Assembly (NCBI GenBank): GCA_964652775.1
Contig: CAZZAM010000003.1
Coordinates: 1 to 64,000, forward strand
DNA: 64,000 nt
Direction: 5' to 3'
Source: UBA11346 sp038060575
GTDB lineage: Bacteria; Planctomycetota; UBA11346
In this document: piece by piece, positions 8,892 through 16,397 of the stretch
Layout: each line of letters opens with the position of its first letter
Numbering within the stretch: position 1 is the first letter of the stretch
Made by a program: the position numbers and the translations under genes
Notes under the pieces: model-generated
Databases searched by the model: none
Told to the model about the DNA's origin: nothing
Seen by the model: only the letters and a program-made list of their open reading frames with translations

Positions 8892-9464
8892 TTATGCCTT
8901 GAGTCCTTCCAGGACCTGGGCACTGGCCGCATAGACGTCCTTATGCAGCGAGCGACCATGGGCATCCATAGTCACAATGGCGGGGAAGCGTTCGACCCAC
9001 AAATGCCAGATTGCCTCGGGACTACCGAGGTCCATCCAGTCAACGCCATCCACCCGGGTGATGCGTTCGGCATAGACCTGCGCCGCTCCACCAATCGCGT
9101 GCAGATAGACACAGCCGTACTGCTGACATCCGGCGAGTGTCTTGGGACCCATGCCCCCTTTGCCGATGACCGCGCGAATACCGTGATCACGCATGACCTC
9201 AGCTTGGTACGGCTCCTCGCGGGTTGAGGTCGTTGGTCCGGCCGCCTTGCAGAGCCACTTGCCTGACTCCTGCACCATCACTGGACCGCAGTGATAGATG
9301 ATTCCACCGCGCAGATCGACCGGCGGTTTCTCACCGTGATGCAGTCGGTGATGCACGGCGTCACGGCCAGTGAACAGTCGTCCGGTTATCTCCACCGCGT
9401 CACCGAGCTTGAGCTCGCGAACAGCGGCTTCAGTAAGCGGCGTCGTGATTTGAATGGCGGTCAT
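8892..9464 (-). CDS. Class I fumarate hydratase, beta (C-terminal) subunit
   Basis: With the gene before it this forms a two-subunit Fe-S fumarase, or the related tartrate dehydratase, interconverting fumarate and malate. The 190-residue protein has the Fumerase_C hallmarks: TGRLFTGRDAVHHRL, GIIYHCGPVM, TSTREEPYQAEVMRDHGIRAVIGKGGMG and a late VTMDAHGRSLH. An AAGGAAG ribosome binding site lies upstream of the ATG. The alpha subunit gene ends 63 bases upstream on the same strand. Without metabolic context I prefer fumarase, the commoner activity. Confidence 0.9.
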   Translation of the reverse strand: MTAIQITTPLTEAAVRELKLGDAVEITGRLFTGRDAVHHRLHHGEKPPVDLRGGIIYHCGPVMVQESGKWLCKAAGPTTSTREEPYQAEVMRDHGIRAVIGKGGMGPKTLAGCQQYGCVYLHAIGGAAQVYAERITRVDGVDWMDLGSPEAIWHLWVERFPAIVTMDAHGRSLHKDVYAASAQVLEGLKA

Positions 9465-9527
9465 CGTGATCTTCCTTTCGAAATCTGCGACATCTGCGTA
9501 ATCTGTGGATACATAATGCGGATCATC

Positions 9528-10409
9528 TCAATAGAGCCAGTTAATGACTGAACCGTCAACGCGCAGATCAACACCACGGCGGCGGAAGGCCCAGCACATG
9601 TAGCTGACCGAGACAAAGTAGCTGGCCGGGACGCGATTCAGCTTGCCGACCTTGCATCCCAACAGTGTGGTTTTACCGCCAAAGCCCATGGGTCCGATGC
9701 CACTTTGATTGGCTTTGGCAACCACGCGCGACTCAAGACCGGCGAGATCCACATCAGAGTTCACATCGTCGATCAAGCGCAGAAATTGAGATTTGGCACA
9801 GGCCATCCCACTGACCCGATCACCACCAATGCCAACGCCGAGGATGCCTGGGCCGCAGCCCTGACCCTGAGCTTGAAGTACGCAGTCGAGCACGGCGTTT
9901 TCAACTCCGGCCAGATCACGTCCGCCAAACTTGGGATTCGGCAACGTGTACGTAGCGCCGACGTTTTCGCAGCCGCCACCCTTGAGCATGAGCTTCACTT
10001 CGACGTGGTCTTTGCGCCACTGATGGAAATGGAAGTCCGGCGTTCCCGGACCGACATTATCACCACTGTTTTTCCCGGTTACGGCATCAACTGAGTTTTG
10101 TCGCAAGTAGCCCTTGGCGGTGGCCTCTTTGACTGCGGCAATGAACGCATCGACAAATACGAGTTGGTCAAATCCCACCGGAGTGTGCACGTAAACCAGA
10201 ATCGATCCGGTATCTTGGCAGAGCGGACTGCTCTTGTCGCACGCCAGAGTAATATTGTCATCGATGATCTTGAACGCATAGGCTGCGTTAGATCCTGTCG
10301 CCTCCGCAGCGGCTCCAACCTTGACTTGCCGGATGACATCGGCTGGCAGATCGGCGGAGGTCCGACGAATGAGCTCGAGCAAAGTAGCCGTAAGATGCGG
10401 GTCAACCAT
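9528..10409 (-). CDS. Class I fumarate hydratase, alpha (N-terminal, 4Fe-4S) subunit
   Basis: The 293-residue subunit holds the oxygen-sensitive iron-sulfur cluster. Cysteines in family context are C64 (SSPLCQDTG), C147 (KGGGCENVG) and C185 (GQGCGPGILGVGIGGDR); these are the likely cluster ligands. The late GIGPMGFGGKTT loop is also conserved. An AAGGAG ribosome binding site is 5 bases before the ATG. It is followed directly by the beta subunit gene, as in fumarase and tartrate dehydratase operons. Confidence 0.92.
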   Translation of the reverse strand: MVDPHLTATLLELIRRTSADLPADVIRQVKVGAAAEATGSNAAYAFKIIDDNITLACDKSSPLCQDTGSILVYVHTPVGFDQLVFVDAFIAAVKEATAKGYLRQNSVDAVTGKNSGDNVGPGTPDFHFHQWRKDHVEVKLMLKGGGCENVGATYTLPNPKFGGRDLAGVENAVLDCVLQAQGQGCGPGILGVGIGGDRVSGMACAKSQFLRLIDDVNSDVDLAGLESRVVAKANQSGIGPMGFGGKTTLLGCKVGKLNRVPASYFVSVSYMCWAFRRRGVDLRVDGSVINWLY

Positions 10410-10457
10410 GAAGACTCCTTACGAGGGTTTCGGAGCCTCTCCGAGCTAGCACGGCAA

Positions 10458-11009
10458 TCAATGTGTAGTCTGCGGCGAATTCGTTGCCGGTTGATATTCA
10501 ACCACATCGTGGGCCTTACGCGCTCGACGAACCGCGTCCTCATAGGCCCGTGCGACTCCGATGTCTGGGTGCCCAAGCGTCAGGATCAGTCCGTCGATAA
10601 AACGACGGTCCTCGTTTTCGATGTCGATTATGGCATCAATCTGTTGACGTCGTACTGGAGCCAGTTCGGGCGACGATGCAATCAGACCAGGTACTGGCGC
10701 GCTGACGATATCACCATGGGCGAGCCCCGATTTGATCGTCGGCCAACGATTGCGCCTACTCATCAGTTGCTGGGGCGGGATCCACTGTCCGTTGATACGA
10801 GACCCAGCGGCCCAAGCCGCAATCGATTGCAGATTCCGACCACCAGCGGTGAATTCAAGCTCGCCTGGATCGCGTTCCAGGCCATGTGCCACATCTTCAA
10901 TCCACCAAGCAACCGCCTCGGCCTGCTCAGGTTGCCATGCTTGGGCTGGGCGCTGCGAACAACCGCTGTAGCACATGCATACGACCATGACGACAACGAG
11001 CATCTTCAT
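10458..11009 (-). CDS. Hypothetical lipoprotein
   Basis: The 183-residue product starts with a hydrophobic signal (MKMLVVVMVVCMCYSGC) whose last residues form a plausible lipobox with Cys17 as the lipidated residue. The remainder is mostly helical and charged, with no motif I recognise. Its ATG overlaps the cysQ TGA stop (ATGA), so it is translated by coupling with cysQ in the same transcript. It ends 48 bases before the fumarase alpha gene. Function unknown. Confidence 0.75.
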   Translation of the reverse strand: MKMLVVVMVVCMCYSGCSQRPAQAWQPEQAEAVAWWIEDVAHGLERDPGELEFTAGGRNLQSIAAWAAGSRINGQWIPPQQLMSRRNRWPTIKSGLAHGDIVSAPVPGLIASSPELAPVRRQQIDAIIDIENEDRRFIDGLILTLGHPDIGVARAYEDAVRRARKAHDVVEYQPATNSPQTTH

Positions 11010-11836
11010 AGAATGGTAACGCCCCCAATACGGAGCCGCTCGCAGATGGCAGTATGATCTGCACGTCGAGAAAAAACCAGTCCAGGCACTTTGGCAGTCT
11101 TGGTATTAAAGCGTAATGGGGCTCCGCCAAGATCACTGGCGAAGGCCCCAGCCCACAACAATACCGCAGCTGGGGCCGCCGCATCCCATTCGGCAATCGG
11201 ACGTGGATGTACGAAAAGATCAGCCTCGCCAAGCAGAATTTGTGCCGCCTTCACACCAATCGATTGCGCGGGCAAATGGATGAACTCGGGCAGAACCGTC
11301 AGAACCTTGGCAATGTGTTTTTGGTTTCGCTCGCTAGCACTGCCAGCCAGCACATTGCGAACGCCACCATGCGGCAACAGCGGACGCTCGCCAGTTGCAT
11401 CTGCGATGCCTGCACCTAATCCCTGCGCTCCCCACACCTGCACACCGCGTCCAGGTATATCAAGAACGCCAAGCACCAGCTCGCCATCAACGACCAAAGC
11501 GACCTGCACGGCCCATTCATCACCGCCAGCAACATAGCTGCGGGTACCATCAATCGGATCAATGATCCAGACTCGTTGCTGCGCGAGTCGCTCAAAGTCA
11601 TCTACCCGCTCTTCTGACAGGGTCGCATCAGCGGGAAACGCGGCCGCCAGCGCGGTTCGCACGATGTGGTCAGCATTCAGATCACCGTCGGTTACCGGTG
11701 AGCCGTCAGCCTTGGCGCGCGAACCAATGCCCGCTTGTAGGCGGAGCGCCTCAGCACCAGCGGCGCGAGCAGCCCCCCTAGCGATGGACAAGGCTCGTGA
11801 AATATCAGGATGGGACACGGCAGGGATGATCAGCAC
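11006..11836 (-). CDS. cysQ: Inositol monophosphatase-family phosphatase, CysQ-like
   Basis: CysQ hydrolyses 3'-phosphoadenosine 5'-phosphate (PAP) to AMP during sulfate assimilation. The 276-residue protein has the metal-binding signatures of the family: SEERVDD near residue 80, WIIDPIDGTRSYV near residue 94 and the late AEWDAAAP. PVTDGDLNAD is the usual N-terminal loop. The related histidinol-phosphate and inositol-phosphate phosphatases have the same motifs, so the PAP assignment is a best guess. Its stop overlaps the start of the lipoprotein gene. Confidence 0.8.
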   Translation of the reverse strand: MLIIPAVSHPDISRALSIARGAARAAGAEALRLQAGIGSRAKADGSPVTDGDLNADHIVRTALAAAFPADATLSEERVDDFERLAQQRVWIIDPIDGTRSYVAGGDEWAVQVALVVDGELVLGVLDIPGRGVQVWGAQGLGAGIADATGERPLLPHGGVRNVLAGSASERNQKHIAKVLTVLPEFIHLPAQSIGVKAAQILLGEADLFVHPRPIAEWDAAAPAAVLLWAGAFASDLGGAPLRFNTKTAKVPGLVFSRRADHTAICERLRIGGVTIL

Positions 11837-11871
11837 GCAAAACGCAGATCCAGCGCCATGCCACCGTATCC

Positions 11872-12723
11872 TTAACGGGGACTTGCGGTGGGCTTCGTCG
11901 TATGCACGTCATGGTAACGACGGCGATATTGAACCGGCGAAACTCCGGAAAAAACACGAAACCGCCGAGAAAAATACAAGGGATCCGGAAATCCAAGTGC
12001 GCTGGCGATCGTCCGAACAGGGTCGGTGCCTTCGGCAAGTCGTCGTGCTGCCTCGCGCAGGCGCCGCTCGGCTGTATAGCGCGCAGGCGGAATGCCGACG
12101 AGTCGTTCCCACAAACGACGGAAATGCGTCGTTCTGAGTCCCTGGCGCAACGCTTCCGCCTCTGGGTCAACCGCACCTGGCGGAGAGCGATCCACCTGCT
12201 GGCGAATACTCAACACTTGGCGATCACGCTCACTCAGTGGACCAGGATCTGCCGCCAACAGACTTTCAACAATCGCTGATTCAGCGAGTCGATCGATCCG
12301 ATCAACAGCATCAGGTAAACGTTTTGCGTACAGCACGCGCAGCAACTCTGCGACGGTTGCCAAAAATGGCCCAGTCGATCCGACCGGCCACAGTGGGCGT
12401 CCGGGATCAAAGAGCCCGAGGCTACGAAATCGCGCAACCGCCGCCGCGGGGTAGATGATGTACAGCTCGCGCCAGGTTCCGTTCGGACCGTAGTCCATCG
12501 GTTCACCTGGCCATTGCGTCAACACCATCGGAGCCACCACCGGCAACGTGGTCCCACGCCAGCGATACGATCCTGATCCCTCAAGAATGAATGAGAAGTT
12601 CAGTGAGTCGAAGGTATGCACCACGCGATCCCGCTTGGCGACCATGTGACCGATTTGCCCAACCGGCGCCTCAAATGGGAAGCGCCGGGGCAGGTGTAGC
12701 AGGTGCGTGGAGAAATTGTCCAT
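11872..12723 (-). CDS. AraC-family transcriptional regulator
   Basis: The 283-residue protein has an N-terminal cupin-like sensing half (FSFILEGSGSYRWRG, WPGEPMDYGP) and a C-terminal AraC double helix-turn-helix ending in DPVRTIASALGFPDPLYFSRRFRVFSGVSPVQYRRR. I chose the ATG at 12723, just before MDNFSTHLLHLPRRFPFEAP; the frame extends upstream into the intergenic region. It is divergent from the ThuA and Gfo/Idh/MocA pair across 73 bases, so it probably controls those genes in response to a sugar. Confidence 0.9.
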   Translation of the reverse strand: MDNFSTHLLHLPRRFPFEAPVGQIGHMVAKRDRVVHTFDSLNFSFILEGSGSYRWRGTTLPVVAPMVLTQWPGEPMDYGPNGTWRELYIIYPAAAVARFRSLGLFDPGRPLWPVGSTGPFLATVAELLRVLYAKRLPDAVDRIDRLAESAIVESLLAADPGPLSERDRQVLSIRQQVDRSPPGAVDPEAEALRQGLRTTHFRRLWERLVGIPPARYTAERRLREAARRLAEGTDPVRTIASALGFPDPLYFSRRFRVFSGVSPVQYRRRYHDVHTTKPTASPR

Positions 12724-12796
12724 GTCGGTGGATAAACTTGACCTATCGCCAATATAGAACCATTTGTACGATGGGAAGAACAGACATGGAGGGACG

Positions 12797-13462
12797 ATGA
12801 GCCAGCAATCCAAAACGCGCGAAGCCCTGGTCGTTTACGGCGGTTGGGAGGGCCACACCCCCAAACAGTCGGTTGAGCGCTTTATCCCCTTCCTCCAGCA
12901 ACACGGCTTCACCGTCACGGTCAGCAATGACCTCGCCAGCTATGCCAACGCCGAGCTCATGGCCAAACAAGACCTCATCGTCCAATGTGTGACCATGTCC
13001 AAGATCAGCCCCGAGCAGTGGCAGGGACTGAATGCTGCCGTGCGTGCCGGTTGCGGTATGGCTGGCTGGCACGGGGGACTGTGCGACTCGTTCCGTGAGA
13101 ACACGGACTACCAGTGGATGACTGGCGGCCAATGGGTTGCCCATCCTGGTAAATGCATCGCCTACGATGTGCACATCAGCAATCCCTTCGACGCGGTGAC
13201 AACTGGAATCAACGACTTCCGCATGCCCAACACCGAACAATACTTTTTGCACGTTGATCCAGGCAACGTCGTGCTGGCGACAACGCGCTTCACTGGTGAG
13301 CATGCGGCCGAAACTCGCGATGTGGTCATGCCGGTGGTGTGGAAGAAGACCTGGGGCAAGGGCCGAGTGTTTTTCAACGCCCTCGGCCACACCCACGCCG
13401 ACTTCGACGTACCAGAATGCCGAATCCTCACCGAACGTGGCTTGCTCTGGGCAGCCCGTTAA
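12797..13462 (+). CDS. ThuA-like domain protein
   Basis: ThuA proteins have a class-I glutamine-amidotransferase-like fold and are linked to trehalose/disaccharide use, though their exact chemistry is not settled. The 221-residue protein shows the family features ALVVYGGWEGHTP near the start, GMAGWHGG in the middle, and a late VVWKKTWGKGRVFFNALGH. The ATG at 12797 is preceded by GGAGGGACG. It is the first gene of a pair with the Gfo/Idh/MocA oxidoreductase 24 bases downstream, a common pairing in sugar-acid and polysaccharide clusters. Confidence 0.9.
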   Translation: MSQQSKTREALVVYGGWEGHTPKQSVERFIPFLQQHGFTVTVSNDLASYANAELMAKQDLIVQCVTMSKISPEQWQGLNAAVRAGCGMAGWHGGLCDSFRENTDYQWMTGGQWVAHPGKCIAYDVHISNPFDAVTTGINDFRMPNTEQYFLHVDPGNVVLATTRFTGEHAAETRDVVMPVVWKKTWGKGRVFFNALGHTHADFDVPECRILTERGLLWAAR

Positions 13463-13486
13463 TCCCCCTCTGCACAGGAATCCTTC

Positions 13487-14602
13487 ATGACTGACATCCA
13501 GCCCATGCAGATCGGCATCATCGGATGCGGATCCATCTCCAACGCCTACTTTAGCGCCTGCAAACGCTTCCAATTTCTCAAAGTCGCCGCAGCTGCGGAC
13601 ATCGATCTCGAGCGAGCAAAAGCGAAGGCTGCTGAGCATGGCGTCGAGCGTGCCTGCACGGTCGATGACATTCTTGCGGACAAGAACATTGAATTAGTCG
13701 TTAATTTAACCATTCCCAAGGCACACGCGCCAGTGGCGCTGAAGGCACTCGATGCTGGTAAACACGTCTTTGGCGAAAAGCCATTCGCACTGAATCGTGG
13801 TGAAGGCGAAGCCATGGTCGCCAAAGCCAAAGCCAAAGGCCTGCGTTTAGGCTGTGCCCCGGACACGGTGCTTGGTTGCGGCGTACAGACGGCGCGTTCG
13901 TACATCGACAGCGGACTCATCGGACCAGTCATCGGCGGTTCAGCATTTATGCTCTGCGGCGGCCATGAATCGTGGCATCCATCGCCTGAGTTCTACTACG
14001 AGGTCGGCGGTGGGCCGATGTTCGACATGGGACCTTACTACCTCCACGCGTTGATCACACTGCTCGGACCGGTTAAGCGCGTCTGTGGCACGACCGCGAC
14101 CACCTTCCCCACGCGCACGATTACGAGCCAACCCAAGCGCGGCAAGACGGTGCAGGTCGAAATCCCAACTCATATTGTTTCCGTGCTTGAATTCGCATCG
14201 GGCGCGGTGATCAGCCTCACCGTCAGTTTCGACGTTAAGGGCGGTCACACGATGCCCAACATCGAGCTGTACGGAACCACCGGATCGATCCAAGTGCCAG
14301 ACCCCAATACCACTGGCGGCCCGGTCCGTATTCGCCGTGGCAATCTGCACGATTGGACCGAGTACAACCGCACGCATCCGTACCGCGAAGGATCACGCGG
14401 CGTCGGCGTCGCTGATATGGCCCAAGCCATCCGTACGGGCCGTCCACACCGCGCCAATGACGCCGTGGCAATGCACGCCCTCGATGTCATGCAGGCGGTT
14501 CACGACGCGTCTGCTTCGGGGAAATACGTGACGCTCACCAGTACCTGTGAACGGCCAGCGGCCATGCGTGCCGATTTGCCAGACTGGACGCTGGACGGTT
14601 AA
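13487..14602 (+). CDS. Gfo/Idh/MocA-family NAD(P)-dependent oxidoreductase
   Basis: The 371-residue enzyme has the N-terminal Rossmann motif (IGIIGCGSISNAYF) and the catalytic-region signature GKHVFGEKPFALNRGEGEAM, whose EKP lysine is the family catalytic residue. The C-terminal beta-sheet domain is intact (YEVGGGPMFDMGPYYLHAL). Members oxidise a sugar or inositol-type hydroxyl; the substrate cannot be read from sequence. It is co-directional with the ThuA gene and followed by convergent DNA with repeats. Confidence 0.93.
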   Translation: MTDIQPMQIGIIGCGSISNAYFSACKRFQFLKVAAAADIDLERAKAKAAEHGVERACTVDDILADKNIELVVNLTIPKAHAPVALKALDAGKHVFGEKPFALNRGEGEAMVAKAKAKGLRLGCAPDTVLGCGVQTARSYIDSGLIGPVIGGSAFMLCGGHESWHPSPEFYYEVGGGPMFDMGPYYLHALITLLGPVKRVCGTTATTFPTRTITSQPKRGKTVQVEIPTHIVSVLEFASGAVISLTVSFDVKGGHTMPNIELYGTTGSIQVPDPNTTGGPVRIRRGNLHDWTEYNRTHPYREGSRGVGVADMAQAIRTGRPHRANDAVAMHALDVMQAVHDASASGKYVTLTSTCERPAAMRADLPDWTLDG

Positions 14603-14605
14603 TGT

Positions 14606-14630
14606 AGTCCGGAAGTCCGGACTTCTGGAC
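14606..14630. repeat. TCCGGA-type short repeat downstream of the oxidoreductase
   Basis: AGTCCGGAAGTCCGGACTT starts 4 bases after the stop codon at 14602. It can fold as a 7-bp stem with a 4-base loop and may help terminate transcription. It belongs to the same short family as 2538-2669 and 60498-60520. Confidence 0.65.
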
Positions 14631-14658
14631 CATGGCAATCAACCTAAAAAACGCGATC

Positions 14659-14812
14659 CAAGGCAACCGCTGAGACGCTGAGTAACGCAGAGGTCGCAGA
14701 GGTCTGAGGTTAGAAGCAGCGTTGTTTTCAGTGCTGATCACTCGCCTGGTGACAATCCCATGTCGCTCTCCTCTGCGATCTCAGCGGCCTCTGCGCCTCT
14801 GTGGTTGCCTTG
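14659..14812. repeat. Palindromic MITE-like element, copy 1
   Basis: The element opens with CAAGGCAACCGCTGAGACGC and closes with GGTTGCCTTG, so its ends are inverted copies. Arms rich in GCAGAGG/CCTCTGC flank a shorter core containing GTGACAATCC. It lies 57 bases after the Gfo/Idh/MocA stop codon, between convergent genes. Its left arm is more degenerate than those of the other copies. Confidence 0.8.
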
Positions 14813-14846
14813 AGGTTTTTCAAACGCCGGCTTTAGGATCAATCGT

Positions 14847-16340
14847 TCACTTCTTCGCTGGAACAACCTGTCGCGGCCACTCATCCGTGCGAAATGGCAC
14901 CGCCGGGAGTCCGGCTTTGTTCGCCAAATTGCACGCTGGATTGCTGGCCCACGCGTAGCGAACTGCGACCGGCTTGGTGACTGTCGGCGCTGACACGATG
15001 ATCGTTTCGCCGTCGATCTTGGCCTCCGCCCAAACGAATTGCTTGTCCTCACCAGCGATGGCAAATCCGGTGATTGGCGCGTTGTCGCTCGTTACTAGTC
15101 CTCCACCAAGATGATCAAACTGCAGACGGATAGCTGAACCTTCGCTAGTCATGGCACGATACCACGGTCCCGACCATTCGATCTTCTGGCCATAGACCAG
15201 CGCCAGTGCATTAAGTGCCAAGCGACGGCCGACTTCCTGTTTGTTGCCAGGATGGATGTTTTTCGCATCGCCAATATCGATCGCGAGGGCCAGTCCACAG
15301 GCCGGCAGCTTTTTCACCGTCATGGCTTGGGCTTCGCGCAATTCGGCCCAGGGAGCATCGGCCGGTTTGTCGAGGCGATCCTGATAGTTGGCCAATGAGA
15401 CGATCAGGAACGGGAAATCACCCTGAGCAAACCGCGTACGCCAATCAGTAATCATCGCCGGCAGAAGTGTACGATAGCCCATCGCTGAACCAGCGTTGCT
15501 TTCACCCTGATACCAGATCGCGCCCGTAAACGTCAGCGGAATCAATGGTGCGATCATGCCATTGTACAAACCAGTAACCCCAACCCGCACTGGTCCTTTC
15601 GCCGGACCCGCTGCCGGCGCTGGCGGCGGAGTCTGTAGCGCTGCTATTTGTTTGGTGAATTCAGGCAGCGTGGTCAACACCTCAAGACTGGTCCACTCCT
15701 GAGCCATGGTACCGCCCCACGAGCTATGCACCAATCCGATCGGTATCTTCAATTCCTGATGCAGTTGACGCGCCATGTAATATCCAACCGCCGTGAATGC
15801 GGCTGTATTCGCCGGATTAGCGGCCTTCCACTGGCCCACGAACAACTCCTGTGGTTTGAGTGTGCTGTTCTTTGGCACTTTGATGTGGCGGATCTGCGGC
15901 CAGTTCGCCTTGGCTGCCTCTTCGGTGCCGTTGGCGGCCTGCTTCACCACCCACTCCATATTCGACTGCCCGCTGCACAGCCACACATCGCCAACTAAAA
16001 CGTCTTTTGCTTCGGCTGTACTAGAACCGCTACTTGCAGCAAGCACGTAGGGACCACCAGCCACGAATGGCCCGATGTTAGTTTTCCACTTTCCGTCTGT
16101 GCCTGTTTTCACTGTACTTGGTTTTGCTGCCAACCCCGATCCGGTGAGCGCCACCGAGACCGTAGCCCCAGGAGCAGCCCAGCCCCACACAGCGACGGGT
16201 TTATCCCGCTGAAGAACGGCCTCATCGGAAAACAACGGATGCAAAAGTGGCTTATCCGAGGCAGCATCAGCAGCGCCGAGATCGGCGATCACGCATGCCG
16301 TGACGACAAACCAGCGGCAAAGACGGTTACCGAGTGTCAT
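14847..16340 (-). CDS. Sialate O-acetylesterase-like secreted SGNH hydrolase, short paralogue
   Basis: The 498-residue product starts with a signal peptide (MTLGNRLCRWFVVTACVIADLGAADA). An N-terminal beta-domain follows (PLFSDEAVLQRDKPVAVWGWAAPGATV), then the SGNH hydrolase with WLCSGQSNMEW (nucleophile Ser) and the late DIGDAKNIHPGNK carrying the catalytic Asp/His. Such enzymes remove acetyl groups from sialic acids or other sugars in the periplasm. A Pro/Ala linker (PPPAPAAGPAKGP) stands where the neighbouring paralogue has a whole jelly-roll domain. I chose the ATG at 16340. It is the downstream member of a tandem pair. Confidence 0.88.
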   Translation of the reverse strand: MTLGNRLCRWFVVTACVIADLGAADAASDKPLLHPLFSDEAVLQRDKPVAVWGWAAPGATVSVALTGSGLAAKPSTVKTGTDGKWKTNIGPFVAGGPYVLAASSGSSTAEAKDVLVGDVWLCSGQSNMEWVVKQAANGTEEAAKANWPQIRHIKVPKNSTLKPQELFVGQWKAANPANTAAFTAVGYYMARQLHQELKIPIGLVHSSWGGTMAQEWTSLEVLTTLPEFTKQIAALQTPPPAPAAGPAKGPVRVGVTGLYNGMIAPLIPLTFTGAIWYQGESNAGSAMGYRTLLPAMITDWRTRFAQGDFPFLIVSLANYQDRLDKPADAPWAELREAQAMTVKKLPACGLALAIDIGDAKNIHPGNKQEVGRRLALNALALVYGQKIEWSGPWYRAMTSEGSAIRLQFDHLGGGLVTSDNAPITGFAIAGEDKQFVWAEAKIDGETIIVSAPTVTKPVAVRYAWASNPACNLANKAGLPAVPFRTDEWPRQVVPAKK

Positions 16341-16397
16341 GTGGTGTCCGATGAAACGGTGTTCGCGGGCAATAATCACTTGGCGAAAAACTAACGG

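Noticed and set aside
8813..8965. Long N-terminal extension of PurL
   Set aside because: It would overlap the fumarase beta gene; PurS-like sequence starts at the ATG at 8812.
11872..12796. A promoter with TTGACC at 12738 for the ThuA gene
   Set aside because: At 17-base spacing the -10 is CATTTG, not a credible match.
14659..14812. Possible CRISPR array in the GCAGAGG-rich arms
   Set aside because: The repeats are short, imperfect and inverted, with no regular spacers and no cas genes in the window.
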